From Actinomycetota bacterium (GTDB lineage Bacteria; Actinomycetota; Acidimicrobiia; Acidimicrobiales; Palsa-688), in NCBI GenBank assembly GCA_021323695.1, contig JAJPKN010000038.1, positions 1 to 64,000 on the forward strand: a stretch of DNA of 64,000 nucleotides. Direction: 5' to 3'. Shown here piece after piece: positions 43,349-52,650 of this stretch. The notes under the pieces were generated by a model that worked only from the letters and a program-made list of their open reading frames with translations, had not been told where the DNA came from and did no database searches. A program made the position numbers and the translations under genes. Positions within the stretch are counted from its first letter, which is position 1, and every line of letters begins with the position of its first letter.

Positions 43349-43378
43349 ATTATAGGTCCCAGGCGCCGGGGAAGTCAA
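43349..43378 (-). promoter_or_regulatory. consensus housekeeping promoter of the DUF222-HNH gene
   Basis: On the minus strand TTGACT (43373-43378) and a perfect TATAAT (43349-43354) are separated by 18 bp. The start site would be near 43342, giving a leader of about 110 nt before the ATG at 43231. Confidence 0.75.
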
Positions 43379-43406
43379 GCCAGCCAGGGTGGTACCCGAG
43401 CAGGGC

Positions 43407-44939
43407 TCACTGACCCCCCGAGGGCACGTCGGCTGAGCCGGGAGACAGGCTGCGCACCAGGGCAGGGCCGAGGAGGGACAAGAAGACCAGTTCCAGCCCG
43501 CCAGCCATCACTATGGCGGTGGACGTCCCCGCCGCGCCAGCGATGACGCCGCCGAGCAACGCACCCAGGGGTGCCGCCCCGGCCACGGCCAAGCGGTGGA
43601 TGCTGACCACTCGTCCATATAGGTGGGTGGGGATCAGGCGCTGGCGGGTCGTGATGGCGCCCACGTTGCCGATGATCGTGCCCACGTCTTGGAGGCCGAA
43701 GACGAACACGGCGAGGACGGCCGTGCGGGTGAAACCCAGGCCCAGGTAGCTGACCACCACCAGGCTGAAGCCCACGAGGATGGCCCTGCCGGCCCCAAGG
43801 TGACGCGTGACGCGGTCTGCCCCAAAGCCAGCGAGCACCCCCAGGAGGGAGGCAAAGCCATAGAACAGCCCGTAGCCGGTCGAGGTCAGGTGCAACATGC
43901 GGGTGGCGTAGACGACCAGGATGCCGAAGACCATGTACTGGCAGATCACCAGCGAGGCGACCACACCGGCCACCAGCTGGACGGGGCGCTCCCGCCTGAA
44001 CCAGCGCCAGCCCTCGAGGAAATCGCCACTCCAGGTGCTCCTGCCGGTGCCCGCTCCGGGCTGGCCGGGGCCAGGGGCCCGGCCCGGGGGGGCCACGGCC
44101 CCGTCGGTGGAGGCAGGGGGAGCTGAAGGAGCCCCGTCCGCCGGCCCAGGGCCGAGGGCGCTGGTCGCAGAGGTGCAAGTGCCGTGGGCAGGGGCCCCGT
44201 CGGTGGGTGCAAGGGCAGCAGGGGCATCGGCGCCAGGGGCAGCCAGACTGCCCCGAGCACCACCTGAGCCGCCCCCGGCAACCGCCGCTGCGGGCCTTGG
44301 CCGGCTGGCCCGCACCAGCACGGCCGAGAGGAAAAAGGACACCGCGTCCACGACGAAGGGCACCCGCTGGGCGAGGGCGAACAACGCCCCCCCCACCCCG
44401 GGGCCCACGAACTGCTCACCGGAGTTGGCCACCACCTGCAGCCGGGCGTTGGCCTTGGGCAGCTGCTCCCGGCCCACGACGGCGGGCACGTAGGCCTGGG
44501 CCGCCAGTTCGTAGGTGACGTCGCAGGCGGCGAGCACCGCGCCCACCACGTAGAGCATGGCCAGGCTGGCGGTGCCCGAGGACATGACAGCCACCAGGCC
44601 AGCCACCACCGCCCCGGCGACCAGGTTGCAGGCGACCATGAGCCGGCGCCGGTCCACCCGGTCGGCCAGCAGCCCTCCGGGCAGGGACGAGAGCGCGGCG
44701 GCAGCCCGGTTGGCCGCCGTCACCCCCGCGATCAGGACCGGGCTCCGGGTGAGCGAGACGGCCAGCAGAGGCATGGCCACCAGCACCAGGCCGTCCCCGC
44801 TGGACGAGATGCCCGCGGCCCACCACAGCCGACGGAAGGCCGCGCCCAATGGGCGTGGCCTTCCGGCAACAGCCTGGCCAGGCTGCTCATAGCCAGGTGC
44901 CGAGGCCGCGCTGGATGGCGCGTGCTTGACTGCTGCCAA
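43407..44939 (-). CDS. major facilitator superfamily transporter
   Basis: The 510-residue product looks like an MFS exporter of the MFS_3/enterobactin-exporter type. It has 12 predicted TM helices; family-like parts include SSSGDGLVLVAMPLLAVSLT, LPGGLLADRVDRRRLMVACN (the motif A loop), and a second-half motif FGADRVTRHLGAGRAIL. Between TM6 and TM7 is an Ala/Pro/Gly-rich insert of about 90 residues that makes it longer than the usual 400-430. The TTG at 44939 has a GGGAGG site 5 bp ahead. The substrate is unknown. Confidence 0.85.
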   Translation of the reverse strand: MAAVKHAPSSAASAPGYEQPGQAVAGRPRPLGAAFRRLWWAAGISSSGDGLVLVAMPLLAVSLTRSPVLIAGVTAANRAAAALSSLPGGLLADRVDRRRLMVACNLVAGAVVAGLVAVMSSGTASLAMLYVVGAVLAACDVTYELAAQAYVPAVVGREQLPKANARLQVVANSGEQFVGPGVGGALFALAQRVPFVVDAVSFFLSAVLVRASRPRPAAAVAGGGSGGARGSLAAPGADAPAALAPTDGAPAHGTCTSATSALGPGPADGAPSAPPASTDGAVAPPGRAPGPGQPGAGTGRSTWSGDFLEGWRWFRRERPVQLVAGVVASLVICQYMVFGILVVYATRMLHLTSTGYGLFYGFASLLGVLAGFGADRVTRHLGAGRAILVGFSLVVVSYLGLGFTRTAVLAVFVFGLQDVGTIIGNVGAITTRQRLIPTHLYGRVVSIHRLAVAGAAPLGALLGGVIAGAAGTSTAIVMAGGLELVFLSLLGPALVRSLSPGSADVPSGGQ

Positions 44940-45134
44940 GCGTCCTCCCTCCCCATGCCAGCAACGTGGCAGACGAGAGGCTACCAATATGCAACCACCC
45001 CCGCCCCCGCCATAGGCACGACCGGACCTTGTGCTCGGCCCTCCGGCGGCGGCTACCTCACCGGTCCTCCCAGCCGCACGGGAGGCCGTCCCCAAACTGG
45101 CGGGAGGCCATTTCCCGGCTGGCCGGCAGGCCAT

Positions 45135-45171
45135 TTCCGAGCTGAGCGGCGTCGTCGTCTAGGCTGTTAGC
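45135..45171 (+). promoter_or_regulatory. TANNNT box 6 bp before the orphan ORF
   Basis: TAGGCT at 45160-45165 is followed by 6 bp and the GTG at 45172, matching the leaderless pattern seen elsewhere. No -35 is clear. Confidence 0.4.
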
Positions 45172-45999
45172 GTGGGGCGAAGCTGCCGGGTAGGCGCGCA
45201 AACCATCGTGACCGGCTCAACGACGCCACCTGCGCCCCAGGAGCACCAGGGCGCCCACAGCGCGAGCGCGCCGAACAGGAAGGCCCTTGCCCCAACGGGT
45301 GGCGCGGACGTTAGGGCGGTTGGCGCCGGCACACCAGTAACAGCTAACGACGAAGCAAGCACCAAAAACAGGCACCCGTCGACCACTGCCCGCGCGGACA
45401 CAACTACCCAAAACCCGCGCGGTACAGGACCGAACAGCGTTGCCGCCCGGCAAACGGCCCGACAAGGACAATCACGCGGTAACCTAGCGCCCACCGGCCA
45501 TACCGGCGACCGCTCCAAGGCACCCGATTTTCCCGGCCTCCACCCGGTGCCGCCGACAGGGCGCTACACCCACGAGGCCGCTAAAGGTACCGCGATTAAC
45601 TCGAACCAAACTCTTCAATGCCCCTGGCCCAAGCTGGCTCAGCCAGGAGGTCACAAGCTCACCCCGTGCTCACCGCTCTCAGTGGCGCAGGTATCGCTGT
45701 ACGTCGGGGTACGCACAGGAAAAAGGAACCTCAGTCGCCGGAGAAGCCGCGCATTTTCACCCCCGTCCGCTCAGAAACCCGGCCCAGGACCCGGCCTGCC
45801 AGGTGCAGGCGAGGGACAGCCCGGGGTGCGTGGAATAGCGCACATTGCGCATTCTTCCAGGTCTGCCGATTTCGCGCAAGACCAGAAGCTGGCCTCCGCC
45901 CAGGACCGGGGAAAGCCAAACGCCTACAGCCGGCGGTGCCGCTCACCGATGAAAAGATGGGGTACAGCCGCCCCCGTCATCGGAGCCGGGTTATTTTGA
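45172..45999 (+). CDS. unrecognised 275-residue ORF before the GGDEF-EAL gene
   Basis: Not recognised. The frame stays open for 276 codons in a stretch with only about 60% GC, where stops should be common. The product is polar and probably disordered: rich in Pro, Gly, Thr, Ser, Arg and Gln, basic, with no TM helix or known motif. Codon use differs from the neighbours, with far more A/T third positions. The GTG has a TAGGCT box 6 bp upstream. Its stop overlaps a possible TTG start of the next gene (TTGA). It may be a real, possibly acquired, gene, or a long leader region that happens to stay open. Confidence 0.38.
   Translation: MGRSCRVGAQTIVTGSTTPPAPQEHQGAHSASAPNRKALAPTGGADVRAVGAGTPVTANDEASTKNRHPSTTARADTTTQNPRGTGPNSVAARQTARQGQSRGNLAPTGHTGDRSKAPDFPGLHPVPPTGRYTHEAAKGTAINSNQTLQCPWPKLAQPGGHKLTPCSPLSVAQVSLYVGVRTGKRNLSRRRSRAFSPPSAQKPGPGPGLPGAGEGQPGVRGIAHIAHSSRSADFAQDQKLASAQDRGKPNAYSRRCRSPMKRWGTAAPVIGAGLF
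45832..45858. promoter_or_regulatory. operator-like imperfect palindrome
   Basis: GCGCA (45838-45842) and TGCGC (45846-45850) flank CAT, and outer GGAAT and ATTC-TTCC also nearly pair. It lies 99 bp before the first possible start of the GGDEF-EAL gene and could be a regulator site. Confidence 0.35.
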
Positions 46000-48581
46000 G
46001 CAAGCAACCGAGCCGACAGGCCATACCCGACGGGCAACTGGGGCAGTTCTCGTCCCCCCGTGCCCTGGCCCTGGTGACCCTGGGGGCGGGAGCGGTGGCC
46101 GCCTTGTACTTCTGGGAGCTGGCCCGGCTGGCCCCCCCCGGCGGGCAGCGCCCCGAGCTGTGGCCGGTGGTGGCGGCCGGGGTCTGGCTGGCGGGTGCCC
46201 AGCCGGTCGCCGTGCGCAACCAGAGGTTCAGCATCTCGGCCGGCCTGCAGGAGATACCGGTCCTGGTGGGCATCGCGTTCTTACGCCCCTGGGCGGTGCT
46301 GGTGGCGGCCGCCTGCGGCCAGCTGGCAGCAGAGGCCCAGCGGAGGCGGCCGGTGCCCAAGCTGCTCACCAACTCGGTGGCCTACGTCGCCTCCGTGGGC
46401 CTGGGCACCTTCGTCTACGACCGCTTCATGGCCGGGGCGTCGCCGGTGGGCGCCCAGGGTTGGGGCCTGGCGGCGGCCGCGGTCGCCGTCATCACCCTGG
46501 CGGACCTGGTCCTCGTGACCGGCACCTTTGCCGCCGCCGACCCGAGGTGGCGCCACCCACCTGTCAGCGCGATAGTCCTCCAGGCCGGGCTGGGCACCGC
46601 GGTCTGCACCACCGCCGGCTTCGTGGCCATATCCCTGGTCTGGGTGAGCACCTGGGGCATCCTGCTGTTCATCGCCATGGCGGCGGCGGCCGACCTCGGG
46701 TACCGGGCCACCTTGGTGGCCAAGCAACGCTACGCCAACCTGGAGAAGCTGTACGAGTTCACCCGGCGGCTGTCGTCGCTGACCGAGGGACGGGACGTGA
46801 TCAGCGCCGTGCTGGAGGAGACCGCCACCATGCTGTCGGCGGGCAAGGTGCAGCTGGTGGCCCCCCTGGACCCACCCCTCGACCAACTGGCCCTGCGCTG
46901 CACCAAGAGGGGGGACGACAACCCCGAAGTGCGCGAGGGCGTGCCCCTTTCCCCCCTGGAAGCCCTGGTCCGCAAGCACGGGGCCCTGCTGCTCAGCTCC
47001 ACCACCCAGGACACCGAGGTCATCGACGCCATGGCCGCCGAGGGCATCACCGAGGGCATGGTCGCCCCCCTCCAGCGTGACGACCCGCTGGCCGGCTACC
47101 TGCTGGTCGCCGACCGGCCCTTCCGGCACGAGGGTTTCAAGCGTTCCGACCTGCGCTTCTTCGAGGCGCTGGCGGTGAACGCGGGCGTGGCCCTGCGCAG
47201 CAGCGAGCTGTTGGAGCAGCTCCGCCACGAGGCGGCCACCCGCCAGTACCAGGCCCACCACGACTCGCTCACCGGCCTGCCCAACCGGGTGCTTTTCTCC
47301 GAACGGCTGGAGAGCATCTTGGACACAGCCGCCAACAACGCCCGCACAGCCGTCATGTTGATGGACCTGGACGGTTTCAAGGAGGTCAACGACACCCTGG
47401 GCCACGGGACCGGCGACGGGATCCTGAAAGAGGTGGCCCGGCGCCTGGGCTCGCTGGAAGAGGACGGCTTCATGGTGGCCCGCCTGGGTGGCGACGAGTT
47501 CGCCGTCCTGGTCCCCGCTGCCCCCAGCGACGAGGCCCTGTCGGTGCTCGGCCAGCAGGTCATCGACTCGATCCGGGAGCCCATGGCAGTGGAGGGCCTC
47601 CTGCTCGACGTGAGGGCGAGCCTGGGGGTGGCGGTGTTCCCCGAGCACGCCAGCCACGCCACGGGGCTGTTGCGCTGCTCGGACGTGGCCATGTACGCGG
47701 CCAAGGGTGCCGGCGGGGGGGTGCAGGTCTACAAGCCTTCCGAGGACCGGGCAACACCGCGGCGCCTGCGCCTGGCCACCGAGCTGCGCCGGGCCATCGA
47801 CTCCCGGAGCCTGGACCTGTGGTACCAGCCGGTAGTCGGCCTGGACAGCGGGACGGTCATCTCCTGCGAGGCCCTGCTGCGCTGGAGCCACGACCAGTTC
47901 GGGCCCATCCCGCCCAACGAGTTCATACCCATCGCCGAGAGCGCGGGGCTGATCGACCCCCTCACCTGGTGGGTGCTCGAGGTCGCCCTGGGCCAGGTGA
48001 AGCAGTGGAGGCTGCACGTGCCTGGCCTCAGCGTGGCGGTCAACCTCTCTGCCCGCAGCCTCATGAACATGGACATCTCCAAGCGCCTGGGCAGCCTGCT
48101 CGAGCGGGTGGGGGTAAGCCCGTCGGTGCTCACCTTGGAGCTGACCGAGTCTTCCACCATGGCCGACCCGGTGGGTTCCCATCGAGTGCTCAACAGCCTG
48201 AACGAACTGGGGGTCAACCTCTCGATCGACGACTTCGGCACCGGTTACTCCTCATTGAGCCGCCTGAAGCAGTTGCCCTTCGACGAGCTGAAGATCGACA
48301 AGAGCTTCGTGAAGGAGATGGTGACCGACCGGGGCGACGAGGCGATCGTGCGCAGCACGATCGAACTGGCCCGCAACCTGGGCCGGACGGTCACCGCCGA
48401 AGGGGTCGAGGACCGGGCCACCCTCCAGCGCCTGGCCGCATTGGGCTGCAACGCGGCCCAAGGGTTCTACCTGGCCCGGCCGCTGCCGCCTGCTCAGTGC
48501 GAGTCGTGGCTGCTGGCCGCCCCCAGCGTGTGGCCGAGCGGCCTCATCCTGCCCAGCCGCTACCACGAGGGCACCAACTAG
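45957..48581 (+). CDS. membrane-bound GGDEF-EAL cyclic-di-GMP enzyme
   Basis: It should make and/or break cyclic di-GMP. The 874-residue product has about seven N-terminal TM helices (residues 40-260, a MASE-like sensor), a GAF-like region (about 275-420), a GGDEF domain with intact RLGGDEFAVLV (509-519), and an EAL domain with E638-A639-L640 in CEALLRWSH, NLSARSL, LTESSTM, and D758-D759-F760 in DDFGTGYSSLSRL. Both active sites look intact. The ATG at 45957 has no ribosome site; a TTG at 45996 overlaps the stop of the ORF before it and has a GGAG site, so it may be the true start (861 residues). Confidence 0.93.
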   Translation: MGYSRPRHRSRVILSKQPSRQAIPDGQLGQFSSPRALALVTLGAGAVAALYFWELARLAPPGGQRPELWPVVAAGVWLAGAQPVAVRNQRFSISAGLQEIPVLVGIAFLRPWAVLVAAACGQLAAEAQRRRPVPKLLTNSVAYVASVGLGTFVYDRFMAGASPVGAQGWGLAAAAVAVITLADLVLVTGTFAAADPRWRHPPVSAIVLQAGLGTAVCTTAGFVAISLVWVSTWGILLFIAMAAAADLGYRATLVAKQRYANLEKLYEFTRRLSSLTEGRDVISAVLEETATMLSAGKVQLVAPLDPPLDQLALRCTKRGDDNPEVREGVPLSPLEALVRKHGALLLSSTTQDTEVIDAMAAEGITEGMVAPLQRDDPLAGYLLVADRPFRHEGFKRSDLRFFEALAVNAGVALRSSELLEQLRHEAATRQYQAHHDSLTGLPNRVLFSERLESILDTAANNARTAVMLMDLDGFKEVNDTLGHGTGDGILKEVARRLGSLEEDGFMVARLGGDEFAVLVPAAPSDEALSVLGQQVIDSIREPMAVEGLLLDVRASLGVAVFPEHASHATGLLRCSDVAMYAAKGAGGGVQVYKPSEDRATPRRLRLATELRRAIDSRSLDLWYQPVVGLDSGTVISCEALLRWSHDQFGPIPPNEFIPIAESAGLIDPLTWWVLEVALGQVKQWRLHVPGLSVAVNLSARSLMNMDISKRLGSLLERVGVSPSVLTLELTESSTMADPVGSHRVLNSLNELGVNLSIDDFGTGYSSLSRLKQLPFDELKIDKSFVKEMVTDRGDEAIVRSTIELARNLGRTVTAEGVEDRATLQRLAALGCNAAQGFYLARPLPPAQCESWLLAAPSVWPSGLILPSRYHEGTN

Positions 48582-48698
48582 CCCTCGACCAGCTCGGTCC
48601 CAGCCGGCTGGCAGCGCCGCCGGCGCACCAGCAGCAGGGGCGCTCAGCGGCGGGGCTCTTCGCTGTTGTGCCCAGCGTCAGGCACCTCGCTGTTGTGC

Positions 48699-49169
48699 TC
48701 AGCGGCGGGGTGCCTCGCTGTAAGACTGCGACCGGGGGACGCCCCGAGGCACCTTGCCCGTGATGCGCACGGCAAGCCGCTCGAACAGCCACCCACTGAT
48801 GGTATGGACCGGGTCGCTCAGGGCCACCCTGGCCGGCGCCCGGCCCCACTTCTTGCTCGCGGCGCAGTAAGGGACGCAGAGGTTCCACGTGTAGGTCCCG
48901 GTGGCCACCGCCTGGTTGGGCCCCCACTGCGACCACTTGAGGGCGACGGCCATGGCGTTGGCGTCCGCACAGGCCAGGACCAGGGTCTTGGGCCGCACTT
49001 TGGGGGTACCCAGCCCGCAGTCCATGACCGCCACCCGGCGGGGAGGTGGCGACGGGGCAGCCGAAGCAGCCGAGTAGGTGACGGGCAGGGGGACGAAGTT
49101 GGCGGTGGCCACCACCACGGTGGCAGCCACCAGGGACGAGGCCAAGTTGGCCAGCCGGCGCCTGTGCAT
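48699..49169 (-). CDS. secreted protein with paired cysteines, function unknown
   Basis: The 156-residue product begins with a basic MHRRRL and a hydrophobic signal sequence (LVAATVVVATANFVPLPVTY) with a likely cleavage after an Ala-rich stretch. The mature part has four cysteines in a pattern (MDCGLG, LACADANAM, NLCVPYCAASK) that probably form disulfides. I recall similar small secreted proteins of actinobacteria but no known function. The ATG at 49169 has a TAACCT box 8 bp upstream. It is divergent from the hydrolase gene over 72 bp. Confidence 0.7.
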   Translation of the reverse strand: MHRRRLANLASSLVAATVVVATANFVPLPVTYSAASAAPSPPPRRVAVMDCGLGTPKVRPKTLVLACADANAMAVALKWSQWGPNQAVATGTYTWNLCVPYCAASKKWGRAPARVALSDPVHTISGWLFERLAVRITGKVPRGVPRSQSYSEAPRR

Positions 49170-49177
49170 GCCCAGGC

Positions 49178-49183
49178 AGGTTA
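49178..49183 (-). promoter_or_regulatory. TANNNT box 8 bp before the secreted protein gene
   Basis: TAACCT on the minus strand, 8 bp before the ATG. Confidence 0.45.
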
Positions 49184-49229
49184 CCGGGCTGACCGATGCC
49201 GGTGAGGCACCCGGTGGCCCTCCGGGCAG

Positions 49230-49235
49230 TATGGT
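49230..49235 (+). promoter_or_regulatory. TANNNT box 6 bp before the hydrolase gene
   Basis: TATGGT is followed by 6 bp and the ATG at 49242, so transcription would start at the start codon. Confidence 0.5.
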
Positions 49236-49241
49236 GCAGGG

Positions 49242-50822
49242 ATGGGCGTGGGTACCCGGTTGCTCGGCACCAGCGCACTGGCGGCCGCCTGCCTCAGCAG
49301 CGCCATGCCCGGAGTCGTCGCTCTCCCAGCCGCCGCTGTGCCAGCCGCCGCCGTGCCAACCGCCAGCTCTGGGCCAAGAGGCGCCGCTGTTGTAGGAGCC
49401 GGCTCTGTGCCCGTCGCCGCCGGTGCCCGGGCCGGGGGCCTGAGCTGGCACCCGTGCGCCTCGGGCTACCGGTGCGCCAGCCTGGCCGTGCCAGTCGACT
49501 ACGCCGACCCGCAGGAGGGCACGTTGAAGCTGGCCCTCATCGAGCTCCCCGCCACCGGCCGGCACGTGGTCGGTGACCTGGTGATGAACCCGGGGGGGCC
49601 GGGGGCCTCGGGCCTCGAGTTCCTCCAAGAGGTGAGCTTCCCGGCTGGGCTGCGGGCGTCGTTCAACCTGGTGAGCTTCGACCCCCGGGGTGTGGGCCAA
49701 AGCGACCCGGTGACCTGCGTGGGGGCGGCCGGCATCCGCTCGTTGGTGTCGCTCAACCCCGACCCCAAGACGCCGGCCCAGGTGGCCACCGTGGTGCGGG
49801 CCACCCAGGCTTTCGACCAGGCCTGCGCCAAGCACACCTCGGCCCAGCTGCTCCGCAACGTGAGCACGCTGGACGAAGCCCGGGACCTCGACCGGATCCG
49901 GGCCGCCCTGGGCCAGCCCAAGCTGGACTACCTAGGCCTTTCCTACGGCACCTACCTGGGGGAGCTGTACGCCGAGCAGTACCCCACCCATGTGCGGGCC
50001 ATGGTCCTCGACGGGGCCGTCGACCCCGCCTTGTCCGACAACCAGGTGGCGGCCCAACAGGCAGCCGGCTTCGAGGCTGACCTGGGCGACTTCTTCGGCT
50101 GGTGCCACACCAGCCAGTACTGCGCCAGTGAGCTGCCCCATGGAGCCAAGCCCTCCTACCTGCAGCTCGTACACCAGGTGTCCCAGGGCAAGCCGTTGCT
50201 GGCCAACCTCCAGCCCCTCTACGGGGGGGTGCAGCGGGTCACCATGGGCGTCCTGGAAACGGCCGTCCTGGGGTCGTTGTACTCCGACCAGACCTGGCCC
50301 GACCTGGCCCAGGCCATCGCCCAGGGCCTGGACGGGGACGGGAGCTTCCTGGCCGGGCTGGCCTACAGCTACGAAGGGCTCCAGCCGACCGGCCAGTTCG
50401 ACAACCTGGTGGCGGCCAACGCAGCCATCAACTGCGTGGACCACCAGTACCCGACCGGCGTCTCGGCTTATGAGGTACTGGCCGGCCAGCTGGCCAAGGC
50501 CTACCCCGACTTCGGCGCCCTGTCGGCCTGGAGCAACATCGAGTGCGCCTTCTGGCCCGTCCGCAGCACCCAGCAGCCGGCCCCGGCCCACGTCAGTGGG
50601 CACTTCCCCATCTTGGTGATCGGCTCCACCGGGGACCCGGCCACTCCCTACAGCTGGGCGCAGGCGCTGACCCGGGAGCTCGGCCATGCCCGCCTGCTTA
50701 CCCGCAAGGGCCCGGGGCACACAGGCTACCTCTACAGCACCTGCGTCCAGCACTGGGCTGACCGCTACCTGGAGACCCTCCGCCTGCCGCCGGTGGGCAC
50801 CGTCTGCCCCACGACGGGCTAG
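49242..50822 (+). CDS. secreted alpha/beta-hydrolase, tripeptidyl aminopeptidase type
   Basis: The 526-residue product resembles secreted actinobacterial Slp/TAP-type peptidases that remove short peptides from N-termini. It has a signal peptide (about 1-37), an oxyanion region MNPGGPGASGLEF, the nucleophile motif GLSYGTYLGEL, a C-terminal Asp in STGDPATPYSWAQAL, and the His in GPGHTGYLYSTC. Several cysteines, such as HPCASGYRCASL, suggest disulfides. Length is typical. Substrate not shown. Confidence 0.9.
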   Translation: MGVGTRLLGTSALAAACLSSAMPGVVALPAAAVPAAAVPTASSGPRGAAVVGAGSVPVAAGARAGGLSWHPCASGYRCASLAVPVDYADPQEGTLKLALIELPATGRHVVGDLVMNPGGPGASGLEFLQEVSFPAGLRASFNLVSFDPRGVGQSDPVTCVGAAGIRSLVSLNPDPKTPAQVATVVRATQAFDQACAKHTSAQLLRNVSTLDEARDLDRIRAALGQPKLDYLGLSYGTYLGELYAEQYPTHVRAMVLDGAVDPALSDNQVAAQQAAGFEADLGDFFGWCHTSQYCASELPHGAKPSYLQLVHQVSQGKPLLANLQPLYGGVQRVTMGVLETAVLGSLYSDQTWPDLAQAIAQGLDGDGSFLAGLAYSYEGLQPTGQFDNLVAANAAINCVDHQYPTGVSAYEVLAGQLAKAYPDFGALSAWSNIECAFWPVRSTQQPAPAHVSGHFPILVIGSTGDPATPYSWAQALTRELGHARLLTRKGPGHTGYLYSTCVQHWADRYLETLRLPPVGTVCPTTG

Positions 50823-50934
50823 CTGAGGGCTAGCGGGCAGCCGTCCGCACCCCAGCCACGGGGGACAGGTCGTGCGGCCGGCGGCCTTGGCCCCGGAACG
50901 GCGCCCGCACCCCAGCGGTCGGCGACCAGGGTCC

Positions 50935-50940
50935 TAGGCT
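50935..50940 (+). promoter_or_regulatory. TANNNT box 9 bp before glpD
   Basis: TAGGCT is followed by 9 bp and the glpD GTG; no Shine-Dalgarno. Same box and spacing as at bioA. Confidence 0.45.
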
Positions 50941-50949
50941 CGTTACCTC

Positions 50950-52650
50950 GTGACCGCCGGGCTTTCCCCCCAGCGTTGGGCGCGCGACGTCGCCACCCTG
51001 GCTGACGCCCAGCTCGACGTGCTGGTGGTAGGGGGCGGGATCGTGGGAGCCGGGACGGCTCTGGACGCGGCCCGCCGGGGCCTCAGCGTGGGCCTGGTGG
51101 AAGCCCAGGACTGGGCCTCAGGCAGTTCGAGCCGTACCTCGCGGCTGGTGCACGGCGGGCTGCGTTACCTGCGGACCTTCGACTGGGCGCTGGTGCGCGA
51201 AGGCCTCGTCCAGCGGGCCCACCTCCTCAGGTTGGCCCCCCATCTCGTCCGCCCCGTGCGCTTCGTCTACCCGCTGCGCCAGCGCCGGGCCGAAAGGGCG
51301 TATGTCGGGGCCGGGGTAACGCTCTACGACCTGCTGGCCCGTTCCTCCCGGACGTCCGCTGGCTTGCCCTGGCACAGCCTGCTCAGCCGCCAGGAACTGG
51401 CCCGGCTGGCTCCTGCCCTGCGGGCTCAGCACTTCGGCGGGGCCGTGAGCTACTACGACGCTCAAGTCGACGACGCCCGCTACGTACTGAGCGTCGTGCG
51501 GGCGGCCGCCAGCCAGGGAGCCCTAACCGTGAACCGGGCGCTCGTCACGGGGTTGTTGGGCCAGCGGGGCCGCGTCTGCGGTGCCCGCGTGCTCCTGGTC
51601 GAGACCGGCGAGGAGCTGGAGGTGCGGGCCAGAGTGGTGGTCTCGGCCACCGGGGCGTGGACCGAGCGCTTCGAGGAGCTGGCCGGCCGCTCTCGCCCAC
51701 TGCGGCTACGGCCGTCCAAAGGCGTCCACCTGGTCGTGCCCCGCCGCTGCATCGAGTCGTCCGCTGCCCTGGTCCTGCCGACACCCAAGAGCCTCCTGTT
51801 CGTGGTGCCCTGGGGCCGCTTCTGGCTGGTAGGCACCACGGACACGCCCTGGGGCTACGACCTCGCCCGTCCCGTCGCCAGCCGGCCGGATGTCGACTAC
51901 CTCTTGGCGCAGCTGAACCAGGTGCTGGAACGCCCCGTCCTCCCAGACGACGTGGTGTCGGTCTTCGCCGGCGTCCGGCCCCTCATAGCCGGGGCTTCGG
52001 ACGAGACCACGCGGCTGTCCCGGGAGCATGCCGTGAGCCGCCCCGGACCGGGCCTGGTGGTCGTCTCGGGCGGCAAGTTCACCACCTACCGGGTCATGGC
52101 CCACGATGCGGTCGATGCTGCGGTAGCGGCGGCGGGCCTGGGGGCCACCGCGCCCGCCGGGCCCGGGCCTGAGGTCGCCGGAGGGGACGGCTTCGGCCCG
52201 CTGTGGGAGGACAGGGAGAGGTTGGCGTCCAGTGCCGGCCTGGCGTTGGAGCAGGTCGAGCGGCTCTTGTACCGCTATGGCAGCTTGGCCCCGGATGTGC
52301 TGGGATCCACTGCCGTGGCCGAGCCCCTGGCTCCCCTCCAAGGAGGAAGTGGCTACCTTCGGGCCGAAGTAGCCTACGCGGTCAGCGACGAGGGTGCACG
52401 CCACGTGGAAGATGTGCTGCGGCGGCGGACGCGCTTGGCGGTGGAAACCCCCGACGGGGCTCTGGCTGCCGCCCAGGAAGTGGCGGGAGTCATGGCCCCG
52501 GTCCTGGGGTGGGGCCCGGTCACCGTCGATGAGGAACTGGCCTCCTACCGCCTCCAAGTCGAGGCGGAAATGACGGCCCGGTCTGCTCCAGGCGACCGTG
52601 AAGCCGATGCCCACATGGCAACAGCCAGGCCCCTTCTACCACTGCCGTGA
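50950..52650 (+). CDS. glpD: glycerol-3-phosphate dehydrogenase, FAD-dependent
   Basis: GlpD oxidises glycerol-3-phosphate to dihydroxyacetone phosphate at the membrane and passes electrons to quinones. The 566-residue length is typical. The FAD-binding motif is [20 protein letters not shown] near residue 24; further family motifs are [20 protein letters not shown], an [12 protein letters not shown] segment, [17 protein letters not shown] and [16 protein letters not shown]. Its stop overlaps the glpK GTG (GTGA), so the pair forms a glycerol-use operon. Confidence 0.95.
   Translation: MTAGLSPQRWARDVATLADAQLDVLVVGGGIVGAGTALDAARRGLSVGLVEAQDWASGSSSRTSRLVHGGLRYLRTFDWALVREGLVQRAHLLRLAPHLVRPVRFVYPLRQRRAERAYVGAGVTLYDLLARSSRTSAGLPWHSLLSRQELARLAPALRAQHFGGAVSYYDAQVDDARYVLSVVRAAASQGALTVNRALVTGLLGQRGRVCGARVLLVETGEELEVRARVVVSATGAWTERFEELAGRSRPLRLRPSKGVHLVVPRRCIESSAALVLPTPKSLLFVVPWGRFWLVGTTDTPWGYDLARPVASRPDVDYLLAQLNQVLERPVLPDDVVSVFAGVRPLIAGASDETTRLSREHAVSRPGPGLVVVSGGKFTTYRVMAHDAVDAAVAAAGLGATAPAGPGPEVAGGDGFGPLWEDRERLASSAGLALEQVERLLYRYGSLAPDVLGSTAVAEPLAPLQGGSGYLRAEVAYAVSDEGARHVEDVLRRRTRLAVETPDGALAAAQEVAGVMAPVLGWGPVTVDEELASYRLQVEAEMTARSAPGDREADAHMATARPLLPLP

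Noticed and set aside
41984-43378. Start of the DUF222-HNH gene at 43378
   Set aside because: The first codons would lie within the -35 and -10 boxes of its promoter; the ATG at 43231 has a ribosome site.
45217-45518. Minus-strand ORFs in the lower-GC stretch (84 and 119 codons)
   Set aside because: No ribosome site or TANNNT box at their starts and no recognisable product; the plus-strand ORF is longer and better supported.
45590-45625. tRNA T-arm-like sequence (GGTTCGAGT on the minus strand)
   Set aside because: The flanking bases do not pair into a T stem and no acceptor stem can be formed.
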